Positions 47,044-60,310 are shown, counted from the stretch's first letter. The stretch is 64,000 nt of DNA from Antilocapra americana (GCA_007570785.1 ML662442.1:31763909-31827908); one strand, 5' to 3'. Notes: a model not told the origin generated them from the sequence alone. A program made the numbers and translations.

Positions 47044-49564
47044 ACGTGTCAGCATTTCAGGGATGGGAATAACTCAGAGAATAAACATTGAAATAAATAG
47101 GCATGACATTACAAAACCATGTAAAGATAAAAGATTCATTTTAAGTGCAAAACATACCAATGGACTTTGTACCAGTTAAAATATGTAAGGAGCTTATTAA
47201 CTAACATAATTTCAGAATCCACATTGAAACTAACTTTTAAAATCCAGATTCCACATAAAATTAACTTATTCAAAACTACCACATGTCAAGTTCTAGTATG
47301 GTATCAAAGAAGGTATCCATAATTATCTGAAAAGACTCCTCAAATACCCCTCCCTTTTTAGTCATGTGTCTGTATGAAGCTGGATTTTCTTCATGTATTT
47401 CAACCTAAATACTACATTGCAACCAACTGAATACAGAAGCAGATATTCAAGATTTGCAACAGTGTAAAACAATGACCTCTTTCACACTAAGTATTTTGTT
47501 TCCAAAAATTATGTTACCTATGTTAATATGACATGGCCTTCTTTTCTTCAAATGAATGAATTAATATTTTTAAAAATTTCTTAGTTTTTAGTACGGTAAA
47601 TTTTAATAGGCACAGACCACATAAACAAAGCTCTTTGATGTTCAATGTCATTAACTTTTAAGAGTGTAAAAGAATTCTGAGTCCAGCATTTTTAAAATCT
47701 GCTGCCTAGACTATTTCCAAAGGTGAACTGAAGTGAATTTATGTGAAAAAGAATGATGTGAACATAGAAACTATGAATCGCCCAGGTTGGAATGCACAGT
47801 ATTGATAGGGAAAGGCACAGGATTTATCATGATGTGCTGTTACCAAAAATCAAGTTATGACTGTAAAAGGAAGAGACATACTAACTATATCCAAAATTAG
47901 TAGCTTCATTAATCAGAATTTTTATGATAATTTTATGGAGACAGATTGCTTCTATTATCAAAAACGCTTTTGAACTACTATGTAAAGAGTACAAATATAG
48001 GCAATCTAAGGCACCTATTACTTAAAAGCTTGACAGCCTACTTGATGAAATAATAAAATAGTCATCATAGTAACAATGTTGACATCTACTTTAATTTGCA
48101 TAGATTTGAGTTTTAAATGATGAAATAATTATATTAAAAACTTTTTCATATAGTCTTAGTAGAAACATAGTCTGTAGAAAATTATTACCTGTGAAAAGAT
48201 TAATACATATCTAAGATTAACCTTAGGCATTATAATGTTTGCAGAATACTCTGTATAATATTGTTTAAATTTTTATACTATTTCATTGACAAATACTGTT
48301 AAAGTGAATATTTAGAGTATAGAGGTTCTATATTTAAAAATCTAAGCGCTATCAAGAAATCACTGATATTTATTTAAATGTATCAACAATTTATTTTAAA
48401 AAATACTAGAAACAATGGGATAATGTAACTCCCTTTATAATATTTTGATTATTAGTCCTGTTTTCAAGCACTTTTCATACAGCTTGACAATTCTATACCA
48501 GGCTTTTCATATGTAACTACATTTTGAAGGTCATGATTTGATTGATTCATGGTATAGGTAAGTTTATGTGTTTTCACAAGTATGTCTGAATGACGTTCCA
48601 CTGTTTATTAAACCTTTCCGAAAAGCGGAACTCAAAATAATCCTTCTTTTTTTTTCATTTTGAGATAACATATAGTTTTATAATCCATAAAATGTTCATA
48701 TAGTAAATTCATAAAATAGAAGACTCATATTTAAAAATCTGGTTTATTTTAGACAGTAGATGTTTATGTAAATATAAATTTAAGAGAAGATTAAGTAATC
48801 TTGAAAGGAATTAAGAATTTGAATGTAGAACACAGCGATGAACTCTTCAGAAATCCCAAATATAACTTTACAGAGCAGAGCAGCACCAACTTCACATTTG
48901 CCAGCTTCACTGAAGCTATGTCTGTCTACTGCATACAGGCCACCCCTGTGCCTACAGCATGTACATGGCCACACCAACAAAACACACTAATATAAGGCCA
49001 GTTCTATTTTTAAATGTAAATCAATTCATTCATTCTAAAAGTGTCTAAAGACAGTCACCAGATAGACAGCCATTCCATTTTTCATCCAAATGCCTCTGTA
49101 TGCTTGGAAACAAACTCCTGTAAATTAGGAGAGTCCTGTGCTACCAAGGATTTTAAAAACATGACTAATGGCAGTTGTGATTCATCTTTTCCGCTAAGTT
49201 AAACGTAAAAACTAGACATAAATGTTAAATGTCAGCAATATGTTACATTTTGTAAGTAATTCCTACAACATTTAGCCAAAGGAAGTGGGTTTCTAACCTG
49301 GCCGTGTCTGTGAAGCACAGTGGGACCCTGAGAATTGTGAATTGTGAACTGCCATCAAGAGCCAAGTAAGCCTGGAATATAGGGAGACTTGATCTGGGGG
49401 CCTCTGAGCAGGCAGCGAGCTACCTAAGGGGCATGTTCAACTCAACTCTGGTCTGGTGTGGAGTCCATATTCCAAGTGTTTGATCAGGAGACTAAGGGGC
49501 GGTATTTGCATCATGAAGCAAAATTAACCATAGTTGGGAGAAAAGAGAAATTTATACTTCATGT

Positions 49565-49745
49565 TAATTAAGCATGTAGTGTGTGCCACACCCTTTATAC
49601 ACTTATTTCATTTAATCTTCAAAACTCACATTAGATGTAATATCTCCATTTCATGGATTGTAAAAGTGGTATTTGGACAGGAAAATTATTCATTTAAGTT
49701 CACATAGTTAAGTTAAATGATGAGCCATGAATGGAATCCAGGACT
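49565..49745 (-). repeat. MIR fragment
   Basis: Reverse MIR: tttatacacttatttcatttaatcttcaaaactcac, then ccatttcatggattg and gaatccaggactatctgaatt. Confidence 0.6.
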
Positions 49746-50231
49746 ATCTGAATTTAGAATTTTTACTTCTTCTTGGTGAGAAGTACTGTGCTTTTAAAGA
49801 AAGTAATCAATTTTGCATAAGAACGCAGCCAGAAGAAAGTGCTAGTCAGCAAACCTACCAAGAGCTAACTAGGCAGAAGGGCACTTACGCTGAACACACA
49901 GGGTTCCAAAGCCCCACCATGTTCAAGAGAGAAATAAGGTACAAGATGTGGGGAAAGGAGCAGACATGAGAAACGACAGTGTGCTCACATGGTTCTTCAG
50001 GGTCCACCCAAGGAACATGTGATTCCAACCACAAAACATTCTAGAAACAATTCTTCTCCCTGCAGACCTCTGGTGAGCCTGGGGCTCCTAACGTACTGTT
50101 CCAGGGACAGCTGGTCCAGGGGCTGGTGGGCTTGGACCTGCATGCTGAGAATCTTCAGCTCCTTAAGCTAGCCAAGACTAGAGACAGAAATAGACACTGA
50201 GTTTTCCTTTTTGAACTTCTACTTTGCACCC

Positions 50232-50440
50232 TGTGTGCATACTTAGTCGTTCAGTCCTGTCCAATTCTGTAACTCTATGTACTGCCGCCTGCCAGGCTCC
50301 TCTGTCCATGGGATTTCCCAGGCAAGAATACTGGTGGGGGTTGCCATTTCCTTCTCCAAGGGATCTTCCTGACCCAGGGCCTGTGTCTATTGCACTGGCA
50401 GGCGGATTCTTTATCTGCTGACCCACCTGGGAAGCCCAGT
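50232..50440 (-). repeat. Bov-tA SINE
   Basis: Inverted copy with cttagtcgttcagtcctgtccaattctg at its left and cccacctgggaagccca at its right. Confidence 0.93.
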
Positions 50441-50766
50441 TGAGAACAACCGCTAGAAGGATAGCAGAAGGTCAGAACTAGAATTGACTGTATATAAAGA
50501 CATCTATGGGGAAAATGACTTATCAACTCTGAACTAAAAAAGACCATTTTCTTCAATCTTCATTTCTATTTTCATGAAATCACTGGATTCAATATAGAAC
50601 ACTATCACTTAACTTCATTGTAAAGCTACACATTTAATATTGCAAATATTAAATTCTAAAATATAAAAGTTTAGGCCAGTCTGGCCCTACTCAAGAATAC
50701 TGAGGAGTCAATTATGCAAAAGCAGAAACTAAAAAGAATATTCTTTTTTACTTAAAAAGTATTCTA

Positions 50767-51573
50767 CCACTTTACACCAGTCAGAATGGCTGCAATCCAA
50801 AAATCTACAAGCAATAAATGCTGGAGAGGATGTGGAGAAAAGGAAACCCTCTTACACTGTTGGTGGGAATGCAAACTAGTACAGCCACTATGGAGAACAG
50901 TGTGGAGATTCCTTAAAAAACTGCAAATAGACCTGCCATATGACCCAGCAATCCCACTGCTGGGCATACACACCGAGGAAACCATAATTGAAAGAGACAC
51001 GGGTACCCCAATGTTCATCGCCGCATTGTTTACAATAGCCAAGACATAGAAGCAACCTAGATGCCCATCAACTGAAGAATGGATAAGAAAGCTGTGGTAC
51101 ATATACACAATGGAATATTACTCAGCATTAAAAAAAATTCATTTGAATCAGTTCTACTCAGGTGGACGGAACTGGAGCCTATTATCCAGAGTGAAGTAAG
51201 CCAGAAGGAAAAACAACAATACAGTATACTAAAGCATATATATGGAATTTAGAAAGATGGCAGCGAGAACCCTGCATGCGAGACAGCAAAAGGAACGCAG
51301 ACATATAGAACAGACTCGTGGACTCTGTGGATGAGGGCAAGGGTGGGATGATATGGGAGAATGGCATTGAAACATGTTAATTATCATATGTGAAATCAAT
51401 CGCCAGCCCAGGATTGATGCTCGGGGCTGGTGCACCGAGATGTCCCAGGGGGAGGGAATTGGGAGGGAGGGGGAGGGGGGTTCTGGAGGGGGAGCATATG
51501 TAAACCCATGGCGGTTTCATGTCATTGTATGGCAAAACCAATTAAATAAAGAAAGAAAGAAAGAACTAAAAAA
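50767..51573 (+). mobile_element. young 5'-truncated L1 with 13-bp target duplication
   Basis: The forward frame gives the intact L1 ORF2 C-terminal stretch ([34 protein letters not shown] ... [10 protein letters not shown]), followed by a 3' UTR with a G-rich purine tract (about 51446-51496) and a poly-A/gaaag tail. Identical flanks aaaaagtattcta (50754-50766 and 51574-51586) show a recent insertion. Only about 800 bp of the 3' end is present, so it cannot move on its own. Confidence 0.94.
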
Positions 51574-52289
51574 AAAAAGTATTCTATATGGTTTACAGAG
51601 AAAATGAATTAGTCTGACTGTCAAAACATACCAAGCTAATATAAATAAAATATAGAACAGTGTTGTTAAATGGGAAATGGCACTGCCATGTCATTATTCC
51701 AATGTTTAATTCACTGACACAAAGTTTTTTTTATCCAAATACTCAATTTATGCTATCCAAGTATAATCTACATAAATGGAACCAAACAGCATTCATAATT
51801 GTAATCCATTTTTGCTGGCCAAGTGTGCTTTGGGCTATTGCCTAGCCTAAAAAGGTAAGTAAGACAAACACTGTATGTAAGATGAATGAAATTTGATAAC
51901 AAGACCTCTGTTCTGTAAGAATGGCAGAGCTCAAAGGACTAGAGTTTAAAACAGGCTTACCTATCAAATTCTAATAATAAATTATGAAAGATTTGGTTAT
52001 AATGGAGAAATTTCTGAAACTTGATAAGGTGGTAGGAGAGAATAACACAGATTTTCCTGTATTGTTCAGAAAAGCTTAATAAAATGACTTTTGCCATTTA
52101 AAAAGTAGCTTGGTATTTTATATGTTTAGCATCCTTTACATTTATATATGTAAAACGTTTCTAAATGTTTCAGTTGAACAATTCATAGATGTCATCACTT
52201 TAGACAATGACTATGCAAGCATCCAGTGATTATGTGAGAAAGAATGCCTAGAAGTAGACAATTTCATTTTAAGAAAAAATTTAAACATG

Positions 52290-53640
52290 CAAGAAGAAGA
52301 GCCAGGGAAGACAGTGAGAATAACAATGATGGAGGGTGACTAGCACTGCCAGAGAAGAAAACACACTACAAAACTTCACTAATCAGAACAGAGTGATACT
52401 AACATGCGAACAGACATACATACCAATGGAACAAAACAGAAAATTCAGAAATAGATGCAAAAACATATGAAAACTTGGTATATGATAAAGGTATGTGATC
52501 AAAAATCAACATTGAAATGAAATACCTTTTAACAAATTACAATGGAATAATAGTCATTTGAAGAAAAAAGAAAACTGAATTCAAACCTTACAGAACATAA
52601 AAAAATAAATTCTAAATCAATTAGGCATCTAGTAAAGTAAAAAATATAAATCTTAAAGCAAAACATAGATGAATTCCTTTGTGACCAGAAGGGAAAGCCT
52701 TTCCAACTAAGATTCAAGAACAAGGATCAATAGAAGAAAAGAGTGATAATTTTGGCCATATAAATGAAATGAAACAAAAATAACACAAAAATCTTTTGCA
52801 TAGGAAAAAAAGAGACCACAAATAAACTGGGAAAAATATTTTAGTCACGTATCTTAAATACAGTTGCTGCTGCTGCTGCTAAGTCGCTTCAGTCGTGTCC
52901 AACTCTGTGCGACCCCATAGACGGCAGCCCACCAGGCTCCCCCGTCCTTGGGATTCTCCAGGCAAGAGTACTGGAGTGGGTCACCATTTCCTTCTCCAGA
53001 ACATGAAAGTGAAGTTGCTCAGTCGTGTCTGACTCTTTGCAACCCCATGGACTGCAGCCTACCAGGCTCTTCCATCCATGGGATTTTCTAGGCAAGAGTA
53101 CTGAAGTGGGGTGCCATTGCCTTCTCCATAAATACAGTTAGACCTATCCTAGTATACCAAAGGCTCCTAAAACATAAGAAAAAAAACAAAAACAAAATCT
53201 CATTGGAAAAATGAGCAAATGACAAACAAGACAGTTAACAACAAAAAGGCAAACATCTCCCATTCAAAATTTTCATCTCCACTTATAAAAGAAATTTAAA
53301 TTAAATCTGCAGCAACTAATCTAATCAGTGAAAAAAATCAAGCATCATAAACACTCCAGTAAAAGCTGTGGAGAAACAGAAACACTCTTAAAAATGCTGT
53401 CTGTCAGGAATGCAGAATAGTATAAATCCTAAGGGGTAGAGCTTGGCAACAAATTTTATATGGATTTTGTATTTTGACCCAGTAATATCACAAACAGAAA
53501 ACCATAGATGCATAAGGTTATTTATCATGGCATTATTTGTAATATGATCCTAACATAGTAAATTATGAACCATGTAAATATTTCAGATGTTTAAAATTAA
53601 ACATAAGTCAGAAATAAATACTGAAATGAAATGATACACT
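52290..53640 (+). mobile_element. ancient L1 (L1M) fragment split by BOV-A2
   Basis: The left part reads like decayed L1 ORF2 (aacagagtgatactaacatgcg, taccaatggaacaaaacagaaaa). The right part continues with gcttggcaacaaattttatatgg and ttatcatggcattatttgtaa. It is interrupted by the SINE at 52866-53128. Confidence 0.65.
52866..53128 (-). repeat. BOV-A2 SINE with 11-bp target duplication
   Basis: Inverted two-monomer BOV-A2 starting with a tgctgctgctgct tail. Perfect duplicates taaatacagtt flank it (52855-52865 and 53129-53139). Confidence 0.94.
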
Positions 53641-53677
53641 TGGGATTTGATTCAATATAAAAAGAACAAATATGAGA

Positions 53678-53783
53678 ATATGTTCCAAACAAAAGAACAA
53701 GATAAATCTCTAGAAATCAAATATGTTCCAAACAAAAGAATAAGATAAATCTCTAGAAATCAACCTAAATCTCTAGAAATCAA
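53678..53783. repeat. 43-bp tandem repeat, about 2.5 copies
   Basis: The unit starting atatgttccaaacaaaag occurs at 53678-53720 and 53721-53763 with one mismatch. A partial copy of its end (taaatctctagaaatcaa) follows to 53783. It looks like a local replication duplication in old L1 sequence. Confidence 0.93.
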
Positions 53784-53789
53784 TTTTAA

Positions 53790-55075
53790 TAAAATGGAAA
53801 TGAGTGATTACTTGCTAGAGAGTCAAAACAAGAGTCATAAACACGCTCAAAGTTAGGAGAGCAATGCATGAACAAAGAGAGCACTTCAACAGAGACAGAA
53901 AATATTAAAAAGCACCAAGCACTGTAGTGTCACAGCACTGAACTAAATTCAAAAGGATTCAACTGCAGACTACATCACGTGGAAAAAAGGATCAGTGAAC
54001 TTAAAGAGAGGACAGTGGAATTCATCCAGTCAGAGGAGAAAAAAGGAAAAAAGAACCACCACAACAAAAAACCCCAGTGAAGATCGCATAAGGGACTTAT
54101 CAGTTCAGTTCAGTTGCGTCTGACTCTTTGCGACCCCATGGACAGCAGCACGCCAGGCCTCCCCGTCCATCACCAACTCCCAGAGTTTATTCAGACTCAT
54201 GTCCACTGAGTCGGGGATGCCATCCAACCATCTCATATTCTGTCATCCCCTTCTCCTCCTGCCCTCAATCTTCCCCAGCATCAGGGTCTTTTCAAGAGTC
54301 AGCCCTTCACTTCAGGTGGCCAAAGTATTGGAGTTTCATGTTCAACATCAGTCCTTCCAACGAATATTCAGGACTGATTTCCTTTAGAGTGGACTGGTTG
54401 GGTCTCCTTGCAGTCCAAGGGAAGGGACTCTGGGGACACCATTAAGAAGACCAGTATACACATTATAGGAGTAAGAAGAAGAGGGAAGAAGAAAGAAAAG
54501 TTTATGCAAAGATATAATGATTGAAAAACTTCCTTAGCCTGAGGGGAAAGAAATAGACACTCAGATAGAGTTAGCCCAGAGTATCAAAAAAGATGCCTTT
54601 AAAGAGACCCACAGCATGACACATAACATAATTAAATTTTAAAAATAGAAAGACAAGAGCAACTTATTATATACAAGGGAACTCCCATAATACTATCAGA
54701 AGAATTTTACAAAGTGAGATGATATACTCACAGTGTTGAAAGAAAAAAAAAAAAAACTGCGGATCAAAAATAACCAAGTAAAACTGTCTCTCAGAATTGA
54801 AGGAAAGATAAAAAGCTTTCCAGATAAACAAATGCTGAAGAAGCTTATCACTACTAACTGGCCTTACAAGAAATGTTAAAGGCAGTTCTTCAAACTGAAA
54901 TCAAAGGACACCAATTAGTGACATGAAAACACATGAAAGTATAAAATTCAATGGTAAAAGTAAATATACACTTAAATGCAGAATAACAGTGTAACAGTGG
55001 TGGGTAAATCACTTATAAATCTAGTATAAAAGTTAAAAGAAGACTGCATTTAAAAAAATTATGTAATAATAATTA
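53790..55075 (+). mobile_element. ancient L1 fragments
   Basis: gaacaaagagagcacttcaacagagacagaaaatattaaaaag and gatcagtgaacttaaagagagg resemble L1 ORF1. After the BovB insertion, ccagataaacaaatgctgaagaag and ccttacaagaaatgttaaagg continue in L1 order. It is interrupted at 54103-54440. Confidence 0.6.
54103..54440 (-). mobile_element. BovB LINE 3' fragment
   Basis: Starts with repeated cagtt units (the inverted 3' end). The reverse strand holds the BovB C-terminal coding sequence. It ends at gcagtccaagggaagggac. Confidence 0.92.
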
Positions 55076-55077
55076 TT

Positions 55078-55240
55078 AGGGACTTCCCTGGTGGTCTAGT
55101 GGCTAAAGCTCGCACTCCCAATGCAGGGGGCCAGGTTTATCCTCGGTCAGGGAGCTAGATCCCACATGCCACAACTAAGACTTTGTATCCTGCAACTAAG
55201 AGATTCCATGTGCGGCAACTAAGACTGGGAAGTAAATAGT
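55078..55240 (+). repeat. CHR-like SINE, shortened
   Basis: The head gggacttccctggtggtctagtggc is followed by a short body with three caactaaga units. Confidence 0.88.
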
Positions 55241-55849
55241 TTTTAGTAATAATTTTTAATAGATACACAATGTAAAAAGACAGCCAAGGTTTCAAATTTT
55301 ACCTCTCATGAGTACTTCCTCTGGAAACCAGTGGAGAATTTAATATCTTTACCCAAATTAGGATTTATACCAGGGAGAAGACAACATGAGATTCATGGCA
55401 CAGGGGATCCATCACACAAGAGGAAAGAAGAGTAAGTTAACAGCTATACAGCAGATCTAGATTATAACCAGTCAAACGCTGTGGCAGTTTCCTCTTCAAG
55501 AAGAAGAACTGTTAAGAATGCATTATTAAAAATATCTTGTTGGAATGGGTTTACATAACCATGTGACAGTCTGGTTGGCAACTGGTGATAAATGCATAGG
55601 AAACTAAGCAATAAGGCAAAAAGGCTATAAGTAATCCTAGAGAAAACAAAAAGTTGTACACATATTGAATGTAATCACAGTATAAGATATGGCTCAGCTG
55701 TCAATAGCTTTTGTTTCATTAAAATATGCAAACACAATACTCATTCAATTAAAATCACAACATGTCTACATTGGAAAGCTGGAGGGACAATAAGTCTGTA
55801 TGTGTTTATGGTAGATGGTATGTGTGAGACAGGGATGAGGGATGCATCT

Positions 55850-56062
55850 ACAAGCCAAAGGATGACAAGGGTTGCCTACGACCAGCTGAAGCTAGGACAG
55901 TGGCATAAGACAGTTCTTCCTCAGAGCCTCCAGAAGGAACCAACCCTGCTAACACCTTGATTGCAGATTCTGGTCTACAGAACTGTGAGAAAATCAACTT
56001 CTGTTTGTTTTAAGCCACCTAGCCTGTACTTTGTTACAGCTGCCCCCAAAATAAGACACCGA
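55850..56062 (+). repeat. MLT1-type (MaLR) LTR fragment
   Basis: cctcagagcctccagaaggaaccaaccctgctaacaccttgatt followed by cagaactgtgagaaaatcaacttctgtttgttttaagccacc is the highly recognisable 3' part of mammalian MLT1 LTRs. Confidence 0.85.
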
Positions 56063-56249
56063 CCTTACAGAATCTGACTTGCCATCACCGCCATCTGGCA
56101 TGTGCCATCTTCCACCCTCCCACTGCTGTCAGGACACGTGGTGACTCCTACTTATTTTAAAGCAGTCCTCTTACATTCTGACATCACCACATGCAAAAGG
56201 GCAAATACTTACCTGTGATATTGAGTTTAAAAACTGAGAGAGATACTTT

Positions 56250-56525
56250 AAGGGGGAAGGGCAGGGTGGGATGAATTGAGAGACTGGGATTGGCATATAC
56301 ACACCATTGATATTATGTATAAAAGACATAGCTAAAGAGAACCTACTGTGTAGCCCAGGGAACTCTATGCAAAGCTCTGTGGGGACATAAATGGGAAGAA
56401 AGTCCAAATAAGAGGGGACATATGTATACATATAGCTGATTCACTTTGCTATACATCAGAAACTACCACAACACTGTAAAGCAACTACACTCCAATAAAA
56501 CTTAATTTTAAAAAACACATTAAAA
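56250..56525 (+). mobile_element. L1 3' UTR fragment
   Basis: gggattggcatatacacacc, gaacctactgtgtagcccagggaactc, tcactttgctatacatcag and caactacactccaataaaac match the order of the artiodactyl L1 3' end. Confidence 0.8.
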
Positions 56526-58012
56526 AAAAGTGAGGGACACTTTAACAATGGCAAAAATGGTACTCAAATTGCTAAGTCTTGCCACCCTGATGGTAGCAAA
56601 ACATCAAACTCAAAATGAGACCGTGCTAAGATACATGAAACAATATTTTACTTTCTATTATGGTTTCCTCAATAAGGTTAATATTTACCCAAGATATTCC
56701 TACTTTTTTATGCTTTATCAGAATTTTTCTCTTTTACAATATGCTTTTTCAAGGTTTTGCTGAAGTTGCCTTTTTAAAACAGTGAATGAACTGTGGTTGA
56801 TTTTATGCTGGGTGCCAATTGGAAGTAATGTGCTTCAGAATTTATTCCACTCAGCCCTGGAAACCTGAAATGTAATCATTAATCACAGACTTGCACTGTT
56901 TCCTAATGAAAAAAAGATGCTTAATAATATATCTTAGGAACAAATATGTGGAACACTAGAATTATGGAATAAAGAAGCCACCTCAAAGAGTGGAGCAGTC
57001 CCCTCACTGGAGATCTTTAAAAAGAGGGATACTAAGAAGGGATTCTCTGAAAGGGAATGTGTTTATCAGCATGTTAGAAGGAGATTCCAAATTATAAATC
57101 ACAAGCTATTAATAGATTGTGGAATGATTATAAGAGGCTGTGACCAGCATATTTTTAGGGGAATTTAACGGCATGGAATAGAAAATAGAGTGCAGAGCAT
57201 AACTTAAACGCAAGGCCTAGTTCTACTCACACATTTACATATGTAGAGTTACGTGTACACTGGGTTATGATGTCAACTTTACTTCTTATTGTAGGTCAGA
57301 GTCAAAAAGGTTTGAAAGTCACTGTCTTAGAGGATAGATGTGCATCGGATGCATCCTGTAGGCAGACAGGACCCAGGCTCAGGGCTGGCTTCTGGGCGTA
57401 GATTGAGATCAAGACCAGGTTGCCCTGAGCACTTTCCAGCAGAGGATCAGGAGCTAGCCAAAAGGGAAAACCCGCTGAGAGTTCATTAGAAAGGAACCCA
57501 GACCACCAGAGAAGCTCAGAATGTTCAAAGAGGGCAGAAGATGGTAAACAACGGAGGCAGGTATAAAACAGCAAACAGATCCACACAGTCACTTTAAGAA
57601 CAAAAAATAAATTTGTCACCATGTAGAAAAACAACAAAAACACATTTTTCATCCCCTCAAACAATCTGTTTGGCTTTGAAGTCATTTATTTTTAAGAGAG
57701 ATAATGAAATAATACTTATGAACAGCACCCTGTCCAATAATGTTTATTTTATTCATGTCCCGGGGACACAATTTTAAAGAGTACTTCTTAAAAAGTCATC
57801 TGCCAACAAAGTGGAAAAAGCGAGTTTAGGATTTTTCTTTGTGAATCATACAAAATTTGGAAGATGTGCTATTTGCCATAAAATAGAATTAATGGGTAAA
57901 GTAAATTTAGATTAGATTATGAGCCAAACTTGTAAGCCACTTCCACATGCCATGGGCACTAAACACATTCCCAAGTTTTAGATCCAGAGTTATCTGTTAT
58001 ACTGAAAATAAA

Positions 58013-58112
58013 AGTGAAATGGCAACCCGTTCCAGTATTCTTGCTTGTAAAATCCCAGAGCAGCCTGGTGAGCTACAGTCCATGGGGTCGCACAGAGTCG
58101 GAAACAGAAACT
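58013..58112 (+). repeat. Bov-tA tail fragment
   Basis: gaaatggcaacccgttccagtattcttgc through ggggtcgcacagagtcgg, with the head missing. Confidence 0.85.
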
Positions 58113-58817
58113 CATTAGCCACCCCAAAGGTTGAATGCAATCACATCTTCTTTAGCCATGTAACAGGCTATGATACAAAAGCAAAGAGCAGCCAAACTGG
58201 CTTTAATAATAGTGTAAAATCCTCCCCACGTCAACATGTTCTCCAAAGAAGGTAAAATGGTAAACTTCATATGGTTTTTCAAAATCTCAAAGTCTAGGGT
58301 GGGAAGATAGTAAAGTTAATGTAAAATTTAAGCAATATGCGTGGATTTATTCTCATCTCTTCCTTTCCCTAGATTTTTTATTAGAAGAGTGAATTCCCTA
58401 TAATTGCATAACAAAAACAAACTAAAAACTGCACGTTAAATTGTTAGAAGCCCAAACTGCCATCCATACCTCATCAGGAATCTTTTTTTCCCCCTCAACT
58501 TCAGAAAAATAGCATGATTCACTCAAGTGGATACTTCCCTCCTGGAGTACCGCCTGCATGATGTTTCATTTTGGCTTCACATCCAGAAAGTGATTTGAGG
58601 ACACCCAAGTGGCTGTAGTGTTCTTTCAGTACGTTACCTTGCCTTCCCATTCTTCTTGTTGTTATTCATTTATTGTGGTAAGCCTACTTTAATTAAATAT
58701 GACCTGCTCTGAACTTTGGTTCTAAATTTTCCTATCATCAACAGAAACTAAGTCCATTGTATTTAGAAGCAAATTTTTTATTGGATAAAACCTTTTTTTT
58801 TTCCCTCCAGCAAACAG

Positions 58818-58988
58818 GATGCAAGAGATATGGGTTTGATCCCTGGGTCGGGAAGAACCCCTGGAGGAGGGCACAGCAACCCACTCCAGTATTCCTGCCT
58901 GGAGAATACCCTGGACAGAGGAGCCTGGTGGGCTACCGTCCATAGGGTCGCAAAGAGTCAGACATGACTGAAGCAACTTAGCACACAT
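58818..58988 (+). repeat. 5'-truncated Bov-tA SINE
   Basis: Starts inside the tRNA part (gatgcaagagatatgggtttgatccctggg) and ends gagtcagacatgactgaagc. Confidence 0.9.
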
Positions 58989-59439
58989 AGTACATACATG
59001 TGAAGCCTTAGACCTTTCTAGAACCCATCATTTCTTTCCCGTCTCAGAACCCCTAATCCAGGCTGTCATCTGGATAAACACAAAAGGCCTAACTGGTTTT
59101 CCTGGTTTGACCTCTGCAATCTACTCTCCCCATGTGATCAGAGATTCTTCCTACAACACAAATCCTTCACATGGAGAAACTGGCAGCCTGTTTGTGTCTC
59201 CTGATGAGAGAACAGCCACCACCTATGCTTGTGTTCAAGTGATCAAAACTGAGTTGGATCAAGCCTCGGCACCCAGCTGTCAGTTTCTAGGAAACACCAA
59301 GGGTGGAGGAACTCACTACACTGCATCTTGAGGCTGCAACCAACAACATCGAGACTGCAGGGCACCGAACAGGTCAAAGGGTCCAAGTTCTTCCACAGAT
59401 AAATTATAACAAAAATAAAGGGATGGAGGGGAAACTGCA

Positions 59440-59740
59440 GATAAAACAGACTTAAAAAACATTTTTAAAAATGAACAAGACTAAACGTGTGCCTAGGGAT
59501 GCACACTTGAATGAACTATAAAGAAACATAAGGACGTGACTGATGACCCTAGAAGTCAGGGGAGTCTTTGTAGGAGACGGGGGAGCTGTGACTAGGGGGC
59601 CAACGAGGGGCTTCCCATGGTGGCTGGCGAAGTTCTATTTCTGGAGCTGGGCTGTGGTTACCAGGGCGTAGGCTTTAAAATACTTTACTAAGCCACACAT
59701 TTGTTCCTATGCTGTTCTACTTTTATTTTACAATGAAAAA
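59440..59740 (+). mobile_element. ancient L1 3' UTR-like fragment
   Basis: gaagttctatttctggagctgggctgtggttacc and ccacacatttgttcctatgctgttctacttttattttacaatg follow the L1M 3' end order. Moderately diverged. Confidence 0.5.
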
Positions 59741-59768
59741 GTCACACACACCCACACACACACACACA
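59741..59768. repeat. (CA)n microsatellite, imperfect
   Basis: CA repeats with one ccca interruption directly follow the L1-like A-rich end. Confidence 0.9.
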
Positions 59769-59784
59769 GATCTGACCATGTTGT

Positions 59785-60310
59785 TACCCTGTTAAAACCC
59801 TTCAGCGGCCTCACAGTTCTTGTAATAAAAAGTCCAAACTCCTTCACAGGGTGGACAAGGTCTTGCAGCATCTGGCTGTCCACTTAAAGCCTCAATGCTT
59901 GCTTGTTTCCACCCTACATTAAATTTTCAATTCCTCAAAAGCATTGTGCTTCCTTATGTCACAGCCTCTGAACATCAGTTACTTCTACTTAGAACTTTCA
60001 AACATGCTCTTTCACTTTCATTTGGCTGATTCCTATTTGTCCCTCATGCCCCTGGAGGAAAGCGTTCCCAACGCTCCAATGCTGGGCATGCTGAAGTATT
60101 AATTACCTCTCTTTCTTCCACTGCACACTGTACTTTCTCAATCACAACCTTATCAACTGCATTAATACTGTCTATTTTTAGTTCGTATTTTCCTTAGATC
60201 AACAATTCTAGGCAAGATGTATAACTTGTGTCAAAATTTTATATCCCAATACCTAGTCACAACATGTAGAACAGAGTAAGTACATAATAACCTTGAATAA
60301 AATGAATTAT
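59785..60310 (+). repeat. L2 LINE fragment
   Basis: aaacccttcagcggcctcacagttc, aaaaagtccaaactccttcac, aaggtcttgcagcatctggc and cctcatgcccctggaggaaagcgttccc match L2 order, ending near cctagtcacaacatgtagaacagagtaag. Confidence 0.7.

Larger units (their letters stand above)
45837..50230. other. AT-rich DSE intron sequence
   Basis: Outside the Bov-tA at 46860 and MIR at 49565 I recognise nothing in this very AT-rich stretch, and no frame resembles a protein. Confidence 0.45.

Noticed and set aside
50786..51049. L1 ORF2 C-terminal frame
   Set aside because: It is an open frame only because the truncated L1 is young; no promoter or start context, so it is part of the mobile element.
57302..57685. 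127-codon minus-strand frame in the DSE intron
   Set aside because: Hydrophobic but with no recognisable domain, splice context or similarity to the missing DSE exon; taken as chance.
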